Assembly (NCBI GenBank): GCA_963593765.1
Contig: CAVBBU010000056.1
Coordinates: forward strand, 1-12,894
Direction of reading: 5' to 3'
Length of the DNA stretch: 12,894 bases
From: CAVBBU01 sp963593765
GTDB taxonomy: Bacteria > Bacillota > Clostridia > Lachnospirales > Lachnospiraceae
The translations under genes were made by a program, and so were the position numbers. The notes beneath the pieces were generated by a model that made no database searches, was not told the DNA's origin, and saw nothing but the letters and a program-made list of their open reading frames with translations. Positions 7,208-12,894 of this stretch are shown here, piece by piece. Every line of letters begins with the position of its first letter. Position 1 is the stretch's first letter.

Positions 7208-8581
7208 ATGGATTTTATGAACAAGCTTTTTAGTCTTAAGGAACACGGAACAGATTTTAGGACTGAGGTTATCGCAGGTATTACAACATTTATGACTATG
7301 GCTTACATACTTGCAGTTAATCCTAGTATACTATCTGCTTCCGGTATGGATGCAGGTGCTGTATTTACCGCAACAGCAGTTTCATCTATGCTTGCAACTC
7401 TTTGTATGGCAGCATTTGCCAATTATCCTTTTGCACTTGCACCTGGAATGGGACTTAATGCATACTTTGCATATACCGTTGTAATAGGTATGGGATATAG
7501 CTGGGGCGAGGCACTGGCTGCTGTATTTGTAGAGGGACTTATATTTATAGCACTTTCTTTAACAAGCGTTCGTGAGGCTATATTTAATGCAATTCCAGCT
7601 CAGCTTAAGCTAGGTGTTTCTGCAGGAATAGGACTNNNNNNNNNNNNNNNNNNNNNNNNNNNNNNNNNNNNNNNNNNNNNNNNNNNNNNNNNNNNNNNNN
7701 NNNNNNNNNNNNNNNNNNNNNNNNNNNNNNNNNNNNNNNNNNNNNNNNNNNNNNNNNNNNNNNNNNNNNNNNNNNNNNNNNNNNNNNNNNNNNNNNNNNN
7801 NNNNNNNNNNNNNNNNNNNNNNNNNNNNNNNNNNNNNNNNNNNNNNNNNNNNNNNNNNNNNNNNNNNNNNCAGCTTTGCGGTCTATATGTACCTAATGCA
7901 GAGCTTGGTATGTATTCTCTTATTCCTGATTTTTCACAGGGTATAGCAATTAAGAGTATAGCTCCTATATTTATGAAGCTTGATTTTTCTATTATAGGAA
8001 CTCTGGATTTCTTTGTTATCATGTGTGCATTTTTATTTGTAGATATGTTTGATACACTCGGAACACTAGTAGGTGTTGCCTCTAAGGCAGATATGCTTGA
8101 TGAAGAGGGCAAGCTTCCTCACATAAAGGGTGCACTACTTGCCGATGCTGTCGGAACCGCTGCCGGTGCGGTGCTTGGTACATCTACAGTTACAACCTTT
8201 GTCGAGAGTGCTGCCGGTGTTGCTGAGGGCGGAAGAACCGGTCTTACATCTGTTGTAACTGCAATACTGTTTGGACTTAGCCTTTTCCTATCACCTATAT
8301 TCCTTGCTATTCCATCATTTGCTACAGCTCCAGCACTTATAGTTGTTGGATTTTTGATGCTTAGCTCTGTAGTAAAGATAGACTTTGATAATGCAGCTGA
8401 AGCTATTCCAGCTTATATAGCAATGATAGCTATGCCTTTCCTATATAGCATATCTGAGGGTATCTCTATGGGAGTTATCTCTTATGTAGTTATAAATGTA
8501 TGCACAGGCAAGGCTAAGAAGCCAAGTATTCTTATGTATATACTGGCTGTACTGTTTGTGCTGAAGTATGTCATCCTATAA
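7208..8581 (+). CDS. AzgA/PbuG-type purine (guanine/hypoxanthine/xanthine) permease, internal sequence gap
   Basis: This is a membrane transporter of the NCS2-related AzgA family (COG2252) that imports purine bases with protons. Evidence: the N-terminal FSLKEHGTDFRTEVIAGITTF block, YPFALAPGMGLNAYFAY (residues about 78-94), FVDMFDTLGTLVGVASKAD in the second half, and the family hallmark GTSTVTTFVESAAGVAEGGR. Length is 457 aa from the chosen start, normal for the family (about 430-460). Bases 7636-7870 are Ns, hiding residues about 143-221. The frame is kept across them, so the gap size is probably correct or nearly so. The gene is transcribed alone, divergent from the glycan operon, and ends 40 bp before a strong terminator. 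Substrate choice among purines cannot be read from sequence. Confidence 0.92.
   Translation: MDFMNKLFSLKEHGTDFRTEVIAGITTFMTMAYILAVNPSILSASGMDAGAVFTATAVSSMLATLCMAAFANYPFALAPGMGLNAYFAYTVVIGMGYSWGEALAAVFVEGLIFIALSLTSVREAIFNAIPAQLKLGVSAGIGXXXXXXXXXXXXXXXXXXXXXXXXXXXXXXXXXXXXXXXXXXXXXXXXXXXXXXXXXXXXXXXXXXXXXXXXXXXXXXXQLCGLYVPNAELGMYSLIPDFSQGIAIKSIAPIFMKLDFSIIGTLDFFVIMCAFLFVDMFDTLGTLVGVASKADMLDEEGKLPHIKGALLADAVGTAAGAVLGTSTVTTFVESAAGVAEGGRTGLTSVVTAILFGLSLFLSPIFLAIPSFATAPALIVVGFLMLSSVVKIDFDNAAEAIPAYIAMIAMPFLYSISEGISMGVISYVVINVCTGKAKKPSILMYILAVLFVLKYVIL
7636..7870. other. Assembly gap (235 Ns)
   Basis: A continuous run of N lies inside the permease gene. The reading frame matches on both sides (235 Ns plus the partial codons on each side), so a true in-frame gap rather than a join of unrelated contigs is likely. 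Confidence 0.99.
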
Positions 8582-8620
8582 GTTGGGATTTTTGAAGATA
8601 AGTTTGATATTGCAAAAAGT

Positions 8621-8653
8621 AAATCCGTGCCTAAACTAAGGGCACGGATTTTT
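8621..8653. terminator. Bidirectional intrinsic terminator between the permease and fprA
   Basis: AAATCCGTGCC (8621-8631) pairs perfectly with GGCACGGATTT (8641-8651) across a 9-nt loop. On the plus strand the stem runs into TTTTT. On the minus strand it is followed by ACTTTTTGC. It can therefore end the rightward permease transcript and the leftward fprA transcript. Confidence 0.85.
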
Positions 8654-8782
8654 ACTTCATAGAGAAGTGCGTCCTATGAAGTAAAAACGCTCCGCTTTGG
8701 AGAACGCTGCGGCAAAGTGGAAGCTGCCCCGCTTTGCGACCCGCCGCAGGCGGAGAATCCTGCAAAGCAGGATTCTTATTTA
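8654..8782. repeat. Composite palindromic repeat, copy 2 (modules A + 50-bp insert + B), inverted to copy 1
   Basis: Module A is at 8654-8682; with flanking T and A runs its stem grows to 14 bp (8649-8662 with 8674-8687). Module B is at 8733-8782 and matches copy 1 in inverse orientation with one mismatch, in the loop of the GAATCCTGC hairpin. Between them lies a further 50 bp (8683-8732) absent from copy 1, itself with small inverted repeats such as CTCC/GGAG and GCAAAG/CTTTGC. GC content is well above the surrounding sequence. The block sits in the 3' region shared by the convergent permease and fprA genes. The remaining 8783-8837 is AT-rich with nothing visible. Confidence 0.85.
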
Positions 8783-8837
8783 TTTATTAGAAGCAGTATC
8801 ATAATCAACTTTAATAATTTTATTAACAAGCCATATG

Positions 8838-10028
8838 CTACAGTGACTTTATAAGCTCATCAACTATCTTATCAAGCTTATCGTTGTCGCTATCCTTTGC
8901 AGAAGATACTATAGTCGTATCAACATCAAGAATATTCATATCCTTAAGCTCTGAAAGCTCCTGCCTTATCTGCTTTGCTGCTGTAGGTGCCCACGAACCA
9001 TTTTCTAGTATAGCAGCTGTTCTCTTTTGAAGATTAAGCGCCTTCATGTCTGCAAGGAAGCTGTGCATAGGCGGAAATATTCCAAGGTTATATGTAACTG
9101 ATGCTAAAACTATATGACTGTACTTAAACATATCTGATATAAGATATGATACATGTGTGCTGGAAACATCATATAATCTTGTATTAGTATATCCCTTGTC
9201 TGCAAGCTTAGCAGCTAAGGTCTCGGCTACATTTTCAGTATTCCCATACATAGACGCATAAACAATCATAATTCCAGCTTCCTCTGGTATATAGCTCGCC
9301 CACTTAGTATACTTATCTAAGATATATCCTAAATCCTTTCTCCATATAGGTCCATGAAGCGGGCATATCATCTTAATATCTAGCTTAGATGCCTTACCTA
9401 GGAGCGTACTAACCTGAGGGCCAAACTTTCCTACTATATTAGTATAGTATCTTCTTGCCTCATCCAGCCATTCTACATCAAATTTAAGCTCATCTGCATA
9501 TAGCTTTCCATCAAGTGCCTTAAATGATCCGAAGGCATCTGCAGAAAATAATATTCCGTCTGTTGTATCAAAGCTAACCATAACCTCAGGCCAGTGAACC
9601 ATAGGTGCCATTACAAATGTTATATTATGCTTTCCAAAGCTTTTAGAGTCACCTTCCTTTACAGTCTCTACTCTGCCCTCTGTATCAAAGCCGAACTGCC
9701 CCATCATCTGCATAGCCTTTTGAGTTGTTATAATCTTAACCTCTGGCCATCTTAAAATTATCTCGCCTATTGTTGCAGCATGGTCAGGCTCCATATGATT
9801 AATAATCATATAATCAAGCTTTCTGCCATTTAGGGCTGCGGTAACATTTGCAAGGAAGCTTTGTCCAACTGCCCAGTCTGCTGTATCAAAAAGCACCGTG
9901 TATTCATCTAATAAAACATAAGAGTTATAAGATACCCCATGATATATAGGATGTATATTTTCAAATAAAGCAAGTCTGTGATCGTCTGCACCTACATAAT
10001 ATAAATCGTCTGTAATTTTCCTTACCAT
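8838..10028 (-). CDS. fprA: FprA-family A-type flavoprotein (flavodiiron O2/NO reductase)
   Basis: Flavodiiron proteins reduce O2 to water, or NO to N2O, in the cytoplasm and protect anaerobes. At 396 aa this is the usual two-domain, class A length. The metallo-beta-lactamase-like domain (about 1-250) has the full diiron ligand set: HMEPDH at 78-83 (H78, E80, D82, H83), H145 in VHWPE, D164 in SADAFG, and H225 in PLHGP. The flavodoxin domain (about 252-396) begins with the FMN-phosphate loop YASMYGNTE (257-265), and ENGSWAP (342-348) marks a later FMN contact. No fused rubredoxin or NADH oxidoreductase domain is present, so an external electron donor is needed; none is in the window. The start has GGAGGT six bases upstream. 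It is a single-gene unit divergent from the lipoprotein gene. Confidence 0.95.
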   Translation of the reverse strand: MVRKITDDLYYVGADDHRLALFENIHPIYHGVSYNSYVLLDEYTVLFDTADWAVGQSFLANVTAALNGRKLDYMIINHMEPDHAATIGEIILRWPEVKIITTQKAMQMMGQFGFDTEGRVETVKEGDSKSFGKHNITFVMAPMVHWPEVMVSFDTTDGILFSADAFGSFKALDGKLYADELKFDVEWLDEARRYYTNIVGKFGPQVSTLLGKASKLDIKMICPLHGPIWRKDLGYILDKYTKWASYIPEEAGIMIVYASMYGNTENVAETLAAKLADKGYTNTRLYDVSSTHVSYLISDMFKYSHIVLASVTYNLGIFPPMHSFLADMKALNLQKRTAAILENGSWAPTAAKQIRQELSELKDMNILDVDTTIVSSAKDSDNDKLDKIVDELIKSL

Positions 10029-10063
10029 ATACTTACCTCCGTACTTAATTTTTTAGTCAAGTC

Positions 10064-10072
10064 AATATAGCA
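10064..10072 (-). promoter_or_regulatory. Candidate extended -10 of the fprA promoter
   Basis: On the minus strand TGCTATATT (10064-10072) fits an extended -10 element (TG, one base, TATATT). A start near 10057 would give a leader of about 29 nt before the ATG at 10028. No good -35 is seen at the usual distance. Confidence 0.4.
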
Positions 10073-10097
10073 CAAAGCCACGAAAAAATCTATTTAA

Positions 10098-10128
10098 TTT
10101 AAGGTCAATTTAAGACAGGGCATATATT
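10098..10128 (+). promoter_or_regulatory. Candidate lipoprotein promoter with two TTTAAG direct repeats
   Basis: TTTAAG occurs at 10098-10103 and again at 10109-10114, exactly 11 bp apart, within AATTTAAGGTC/AATTTAAGACA. An AT-rich -10 (TATATT, 10123-10128) follows, and the -35 position falls on the first box and matches consensus poorly. Tandem 6-bp boxes with 11-bp periodicity at a weak -35 are typical of OmpR/PhoB-class response-regulator activation. The regulator is unknown, and the boxes could also act on divergent fprA. Confidence 0.4.
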
Positions 10129-10162
10129 ATATAGAAAATCAAAAATCAAGGAGATTAAATTT

Positions 10163-12214
10163 ATGAGGCTAAAACATATTCGAATATATGCTAGTGCGGC
10201 AGCTATTATGCTGACTGTGTCTTCTATAACAGCCTGCTCTAGCAAAACTGCAAAGGAAACTATTGAAAGTACCATAGAAAGCATTAGCTCTACCGATGCT
10301 GCCAGTGAAGCGGCTAGCTATACAGTTAAGGTTACTGCAATTAACGGAAACGAAATCACGGCAGATACAGGAAGCATCGTGGAAAATGCTGGCGACCCCG
10401 GCAAGGGAGAAGCCCCTAGTGGGGACAAGCCTGAGGGTAACCCTCCGAGTGATGGTGGCAAATCTGATGGGGAAGCTCCTAGTGGTGATAAGCCTGAAGG
10501 TGAAGCTTCTAACGGTGATGGACATCCTAATGGTAATCCGCCTAGCGGCGATAAACCAGAAGGTAATCCGCCAAGTGGTGACAAGCCTGAGGGTGGTGCT
10601 CCTAACGGTGACAAACCTGAAGGCAACCCTCCGAGTGGTGATAAACCAGATGGTGAAGCTCCTAGTGGTGATGGCAAGCCTGAGGGCAATCCTCCTAGCG
10701 GTGGTGAAAAACCCGAAGGTAATCCCCCAAGTGATGACAACAAGCCTGAAGGCAACCCTCCTAGTGGCGATGGCAAACCAGAAGGCAACCCTCCTAGCGG
10801 CGGCAAACCAGACGGCGGTGCTCCTGGCGGTCAGAGTACATTTTCCCCTGATGGAGATAATTTAGTATTTAAGGTAGATGATGCAACAAAGATAACTGTA
10901 GAATTTTTACAGGGATCTAGCGACGGAACCTTAGATGATATAAGCGTTGGCTCAGTCCTTGAAATAGAGCTTAACGAAAGCAATATAGCTACAACTATTA
11001 CTGTTAAAAATCTAAGTGCTGGTGGTGGCTTTGGCGGAAGCGGTACGGTTACTCAGGGAACTGCTAAGACTACTATAGATTCAGATACAAAGGAAAATGG
11101 TACTTCATATACATCCAGCGGTGATGATGAAAATGCGCTTCGTATAGATGGCGCTACAGCAACGCTTGATAATATAACCGTAGAAAAAAGTGGCGGCGAA
11201 TCATCTAATACCGAGGATGGCGACTTCTATGGTCAAAACGCAGCACTACTTGCCACAAACAAGGCTACAGCTAATATAACCAATGCTACTATTACAACAA
11301 ATGCAATTAATGGCAATGGAGTATTTAGCTATGGCGAGGGAACTACAGTTAATATATCTGATTCAACTATACGCACCTCACAGCGTAATAGCGGCGGAAT
11401 ACAAACAACCGGAGGAGCAACTACTAATGCAACTAATCTAGATATACAAACCGAGGGCAACTCCTCTGCTGCTATAAGATCTGACAGAGGCGGCGGCACT
11501 GTTAATGTAACTAAGGGCTCTTATGTGACAAATGGAACCGGAAGTCCGGCCATATATTCAACAGCTGATATATCAGTTTCTGATGCTACGCTTACAGCAA
11601 ACAGCAGTGAGGCTGTAGTTATAGAAGGAAAGAACAGTGTATCTCTAAAAAATTGTACCGTAACAGGCAATATGAAAAATACCTACAATGGTGACAGCAC
11701 AGAAAATATACATGGTATTATGATATATCAGAGTATGTCAGGAGATGCCTCTATAGGTGAGTCAAGCTTTAGTGCTGAGGGCGGAAGTATTACCTCTCTT
11801 TCCGGAGATATGTTCTATATAACTAATACAGACTGCACCATGTCATTAAAGAATGTAGCATTTACTCTAGCTAATGATACCTTCCTTAGAATAGAGGGCA
11901 ACTCATCATCTAGAGGCTGGGGAACTGAGGGTGCTAATGGCGGAGATGTAGTTCTTAGCTGTGACACTCAAACTATAAAGGGAAATGTACTTGTAGATGA
12001 AATATCTTCTCTAAAGCTTACATTATCAAATGGCAGCAGTCTTGAGGGAGCTATAAATCCTGATGGTGAAACTGGTGATGTTAGTCTAACATTAGATAAT
12101 AGCTCAAAGCTTATACTTACAGCAGACAGCTATGTAAGTAGCTTTGACGGAGATGTATCGAATATAGTATCAAATGGATATAAGCTATATGTTTCAGGAA
12201 AGGCTATAAATTAA
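10163..12214 (+). CDS. Secreted lipoprotein with Gly/Pro-rich repeats and predicted parallel beta-helix
   Basis: A 683-aa surface protein of unknown function. The signal peptide ends in lipobox ITAC with lipidated Cys25. Residues 26-52 are a Ser/Thr/Glu linker. Residues 53-74 (TVKVTAINGNEITADTG) and 225-283 (LVFKVDDATKITVEF, then LDDISVGSVLEIEL and ATTITV) together resemble one small beta-barrel domain of DUF5666 type, split by a low-complexity tract at 77-222. That tract has about 14 units of 10-11 residues, consensus GDKPEGNPPS. Residues about 298-680 are Thr/Ser/Asn/Gly-rich with regularly recurring short strands (ATLDNITV, ANITNATIT, TVNISDSTI, SVSLKNCTV), as in right-handed parallel beta-helix adhesins or polysaccharide-active proteins. 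No LPXTG signal or catalytic triad is evident. AAGGAG lies nine bases before the ATG. A surface adhesin or glycan-binding role is inference only. Confidence 0.85.
   Translation: MRLKHIRIYASAAAIMLTVSSITACSSKTAKETIESTIESISSTDAASEAASYTVKVTAINGNEITADTGSIVENAGDPGKGEAPSGDKPEGNPPSDGGKSDGEAPSGDKPEGEASNGDGHPNGNPPSGDKPEGNPPSGDKPEGGAPNGDKPEGNPPSGDKPDGEAPSGDGKPEGNPPSGGEKPEGNPPSDDNKPEGNPPSGDGKPEGNPPSGGKPDGGAPGGQSTFSPDGDNLVFKVDDATKITVEFLQGSSDGTLDDISVGSVLEIELNESNIATTITVKNLSAGGGFGGSGTVTQGTAKTTIDSDTKENGTSYTSSGDDENALRIDGATATLDNITVEKSGGESSNTEDGDFYGQNAALLATNKATANITNATITTNAINGNGVFSYGEGTTVNISDSTIRTSQRNSGGIQTTGGATTNATNLDIQTEGNSSAAIRSDRGGGTVNVTKGSYVTNGTGSPAIYSTADISVSDATLTANSSEAVVIEGKNSVSLKNCTVTGNMKNTYNGDSTENIHGIMIYQSMSGDASIGESSFSAEGGSITSLSGDMFYITNTDCTMSLKNVAFTLANDTFLRIEGNSSSRGWGTEGANGGDVVLSCDTQTIKGNVLVDEISSLKLTLSNGSSLEGAINPDGETGDVSLTLDNSSKLILTADSYVSSFDGDVSNIVSNGYKLYVSGKAIN
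10391..10828 (+). repeat. Tandem 30/33-bp coding repeat (about 14 units)
   Basis: The tract encodes residues 77-222 of the lipoprotein as units of 10 residues (GDKPEGNPPS and variants such as GDKPEGGAPN, GDKPDGEAPS) or 11 residues (GDGKPEGNPPS, GGEKPEGNPPS). The 10-residue form dominates the first part and the 11-residue form the last third. Neighbouring units share protein sequence more closely than codons, so the array is not freshly duplicated throughout. All units are multiples of three, so copy-number change would keep the frame. Confidence 0.85.
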
Positions 12215-12231
12215 ATTTACAGAAACATTTT

Positions 12232-12260
12232 ACTTCATAGGATGCTATTTCCTATGAAGC
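12232..12260. repeat. Palindromic repeat module A, copy 3
   Basis: ACTTCATAGG, a 9-nt spacer, then CCTATGAAGC; 29 bp like the module A parts of the other two copies, with the outermost pair mismatched. No module B is attached. It lies 18 bp after the lipoprotein stop codon and has no T-tract on either side, so on its own it is a poor terminator. Confidence 0.8.
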
Positions 12261-12270
12261 CCCAAAAACA

Positions 12271-12304
12271 GGGAGTGGCGGCTTTACAGAAAGCCTCCAC
12301 TCCC
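12271..12304. terminator. Hairpin terminator between the convergent lipoprotein and DUF5662 genes
   Basis: GGGAGTGGCGGCTTT (12271-12285) pairs with AAAGCCTCCACTCCC (12290-12304) with one mismatch and a 4-nt loop. On the minus strand it is followed by TGTTTTTGGGG, a reasonable U-tract that suits the DUF5662 gene. The plus-strand tail is TTATCATTT, weaker, so rightward termination of the lipoprotein transcript here is possible but less sure. 12305-12357 holds nothing else recognisable. Confidence 0.75.
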
Positions 12305-12357
12305 TTATCATTTGCAAACATTCATAATATAAACAAAAGAAAATCTTAAGCATGCTC

Positions 12358-12894
12358 CTACGAGCACAGCTTCGTATAATCCCTGTTCTCGTATATATAT
12401 GGATGCTTATATAAAAATCTCATATATGCAAGAGTCCTTTTCTCGCCCTGCTCGCCTAGCATTTTAAGCAGCCTTTCAAGAAGTGCTCTTGTATCTGGCG
12501 CTAAGTCTATAACATCCTTTCTTCTGCAATAATAAATCCACGGATCATTGTCCGTATATTCATCACCCTTATATACCTTAGATGCTGCTATCCTATCACA
12601 CATCATTTCGAGAACATATCTAAGTGGCATCTTTGCTCCTATGATACCAGCATCTAACTCTATGCCATAATCCAGCCAGTATTCGAAATGATGCTTATTT
12701 CTTCCCTTGTGGTGCAGCCATGCTGTAGAATATCCCTTTTCCAGCTTTTCTCCTGCATTAGGGCTTCTATAGCCTTGATAGTAGCGTATGCCTGTTATAA
12801 ATTCCTCAGGAGTATACTTAGACATATCATGCAAAAGTCCCTGCCTTATAAGTCCTACCTTAAAGCATAGATCCATTACTATAAGCTTATGCTT
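12358..12894 (-). CDS. DUF5662 family protein, 5' end outside the window
   Basis: Function of the family is unknown; some database entries call it catalase without support I can see here. The visible 178 residues include GLLHDMSKYTPEEF, YYQGYRSPN, LHHKGRNKHHFEYW, KMPLRYVLEMMCDR and ASKVYKGDEYT, which I recognise as the conserved DUF5662 pattern. The HD and HH pairs look like metal ligands, as in HD-domain phosphohydrolases, but this is inference. The ATG at 12876 is probably not the start: the frame stays open to the window edge and encodes KHKLIV just before it, which fits the usual family N-terminus (HK/HR followed by hydrophobic residues). The gene is therefore partial at its 5' end. It is convergent with the lipoprotein gene. 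Confidence 0.85.
   Translation of the reverse strand, partial: KHKLIVMDLCFKVGLIRQGLLHDMSKYTPEEFITGIRYYQGYRSPNAGEKLEKGYSTAWLHHKGRNKHHFEYWLDYGIELDAGIIGAKMPLRYVLEMMCDRIAASKVYKGDEYTDNDPWIYYCRRKDVIDLAPDTRALLERLLKMLGEQGEKRTLAYMRFLYKHPYIYENRDYTKLCS

Noticed and set aside
7636..7870. Frameshift or pseudogene in the permease
   Set aside because: The frame is the same on both sides of the N run and total length fits the family, so this is a sequencing gap, not evidence of a broken gene.
10296..10865. Long open frames over the lipoprotein repeat, in another plus frame (189 aa) and on the minus strand (Pro/Leu/Gly-rich, 162 aa)
   Set aside because: Both are by-products of a tandem repeat whose units are multiples of three: a unit open in one frame stays open when repeated. 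Neither has a ribosome binding site, and the lipoprotein frame has a signal peptide, lipobox and folded domains.
6966..12260. CRISPR-like array built from the 29-bp palindromes
   Set aside because: The copies are kilobases apart, in mixed orientation, with genes rather than uniform spacers between them, and no cas gene is present.

Overview
The window looks like a low-GC Firmicute, most likely a clostridial anaerobe (Lachnospiraceae is my best guess). The basis is heavy ATA and AGC codon use, strong AGGAGG-type ribosome binding sites, an FprA-type flavodiiron protein, a DUF5662 protein and a Gly/Pro-rich lipoprotein of a kind common in that family. A run of 235 Ns inside one gene marks it as draft or metagenomic sequence. 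No rRNA, tRNA, CRISPR, phage or transposase gene is visible.

Region 1 (1-7207, minus strand). Five tightly spaced genes read leftwards from a promoter near 7068-7097: a GmhA-type sedoheptulose-7-phosphate isomerase, a GT2 glycosyltransferase, two large polytopic GT-C-like membrane proteins, and transcription terminator Rho at the distal end. A strong intrinsic terminator follows rho. The first four genes fit a small cell-surface glycan pathway: sugar-phosphate supply, cytoplasmic transfer to a carrier, and transfer or modification outside the membrane. Rho is a housekeeping gene that may be transcribed with them.

Region 2 (7208-8837, plus strand). An AzgA/PbuG-type purine permease, interrupted by the N run, ends in a bidirectional terminator. 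The permease is bracketed by two inverted copies of a composite palindromic repeat. A third, partial copy lies about 3.5 kb further right.

Region 3 (8838-12214). The flavodiiron protein FprA (minus) and a 683-aa secreted lipoprotein (plus) diverge from a 134-bp intergenic region that carries two TTTAAG boxes 11 bp apart. The lipoprotein has about 14 Gly/Pro-rich decapeptide-like repeats, apparently inserted into a small beta domain, followed by a predicted parallel beta-helix.

Region 4 (12215-12894). A repeat hairpin and a terminator hairpin precede the 3' end of a DUF5662 gene (minus) that runs off the right edge of the window.

Most genes are ordinary. The parts most worth a second look are the palindromic repeat family and its placement in an operon leader, the lipoprotein architecture, and the isomerase/GT2/GT-C glycan operon joined to rho.
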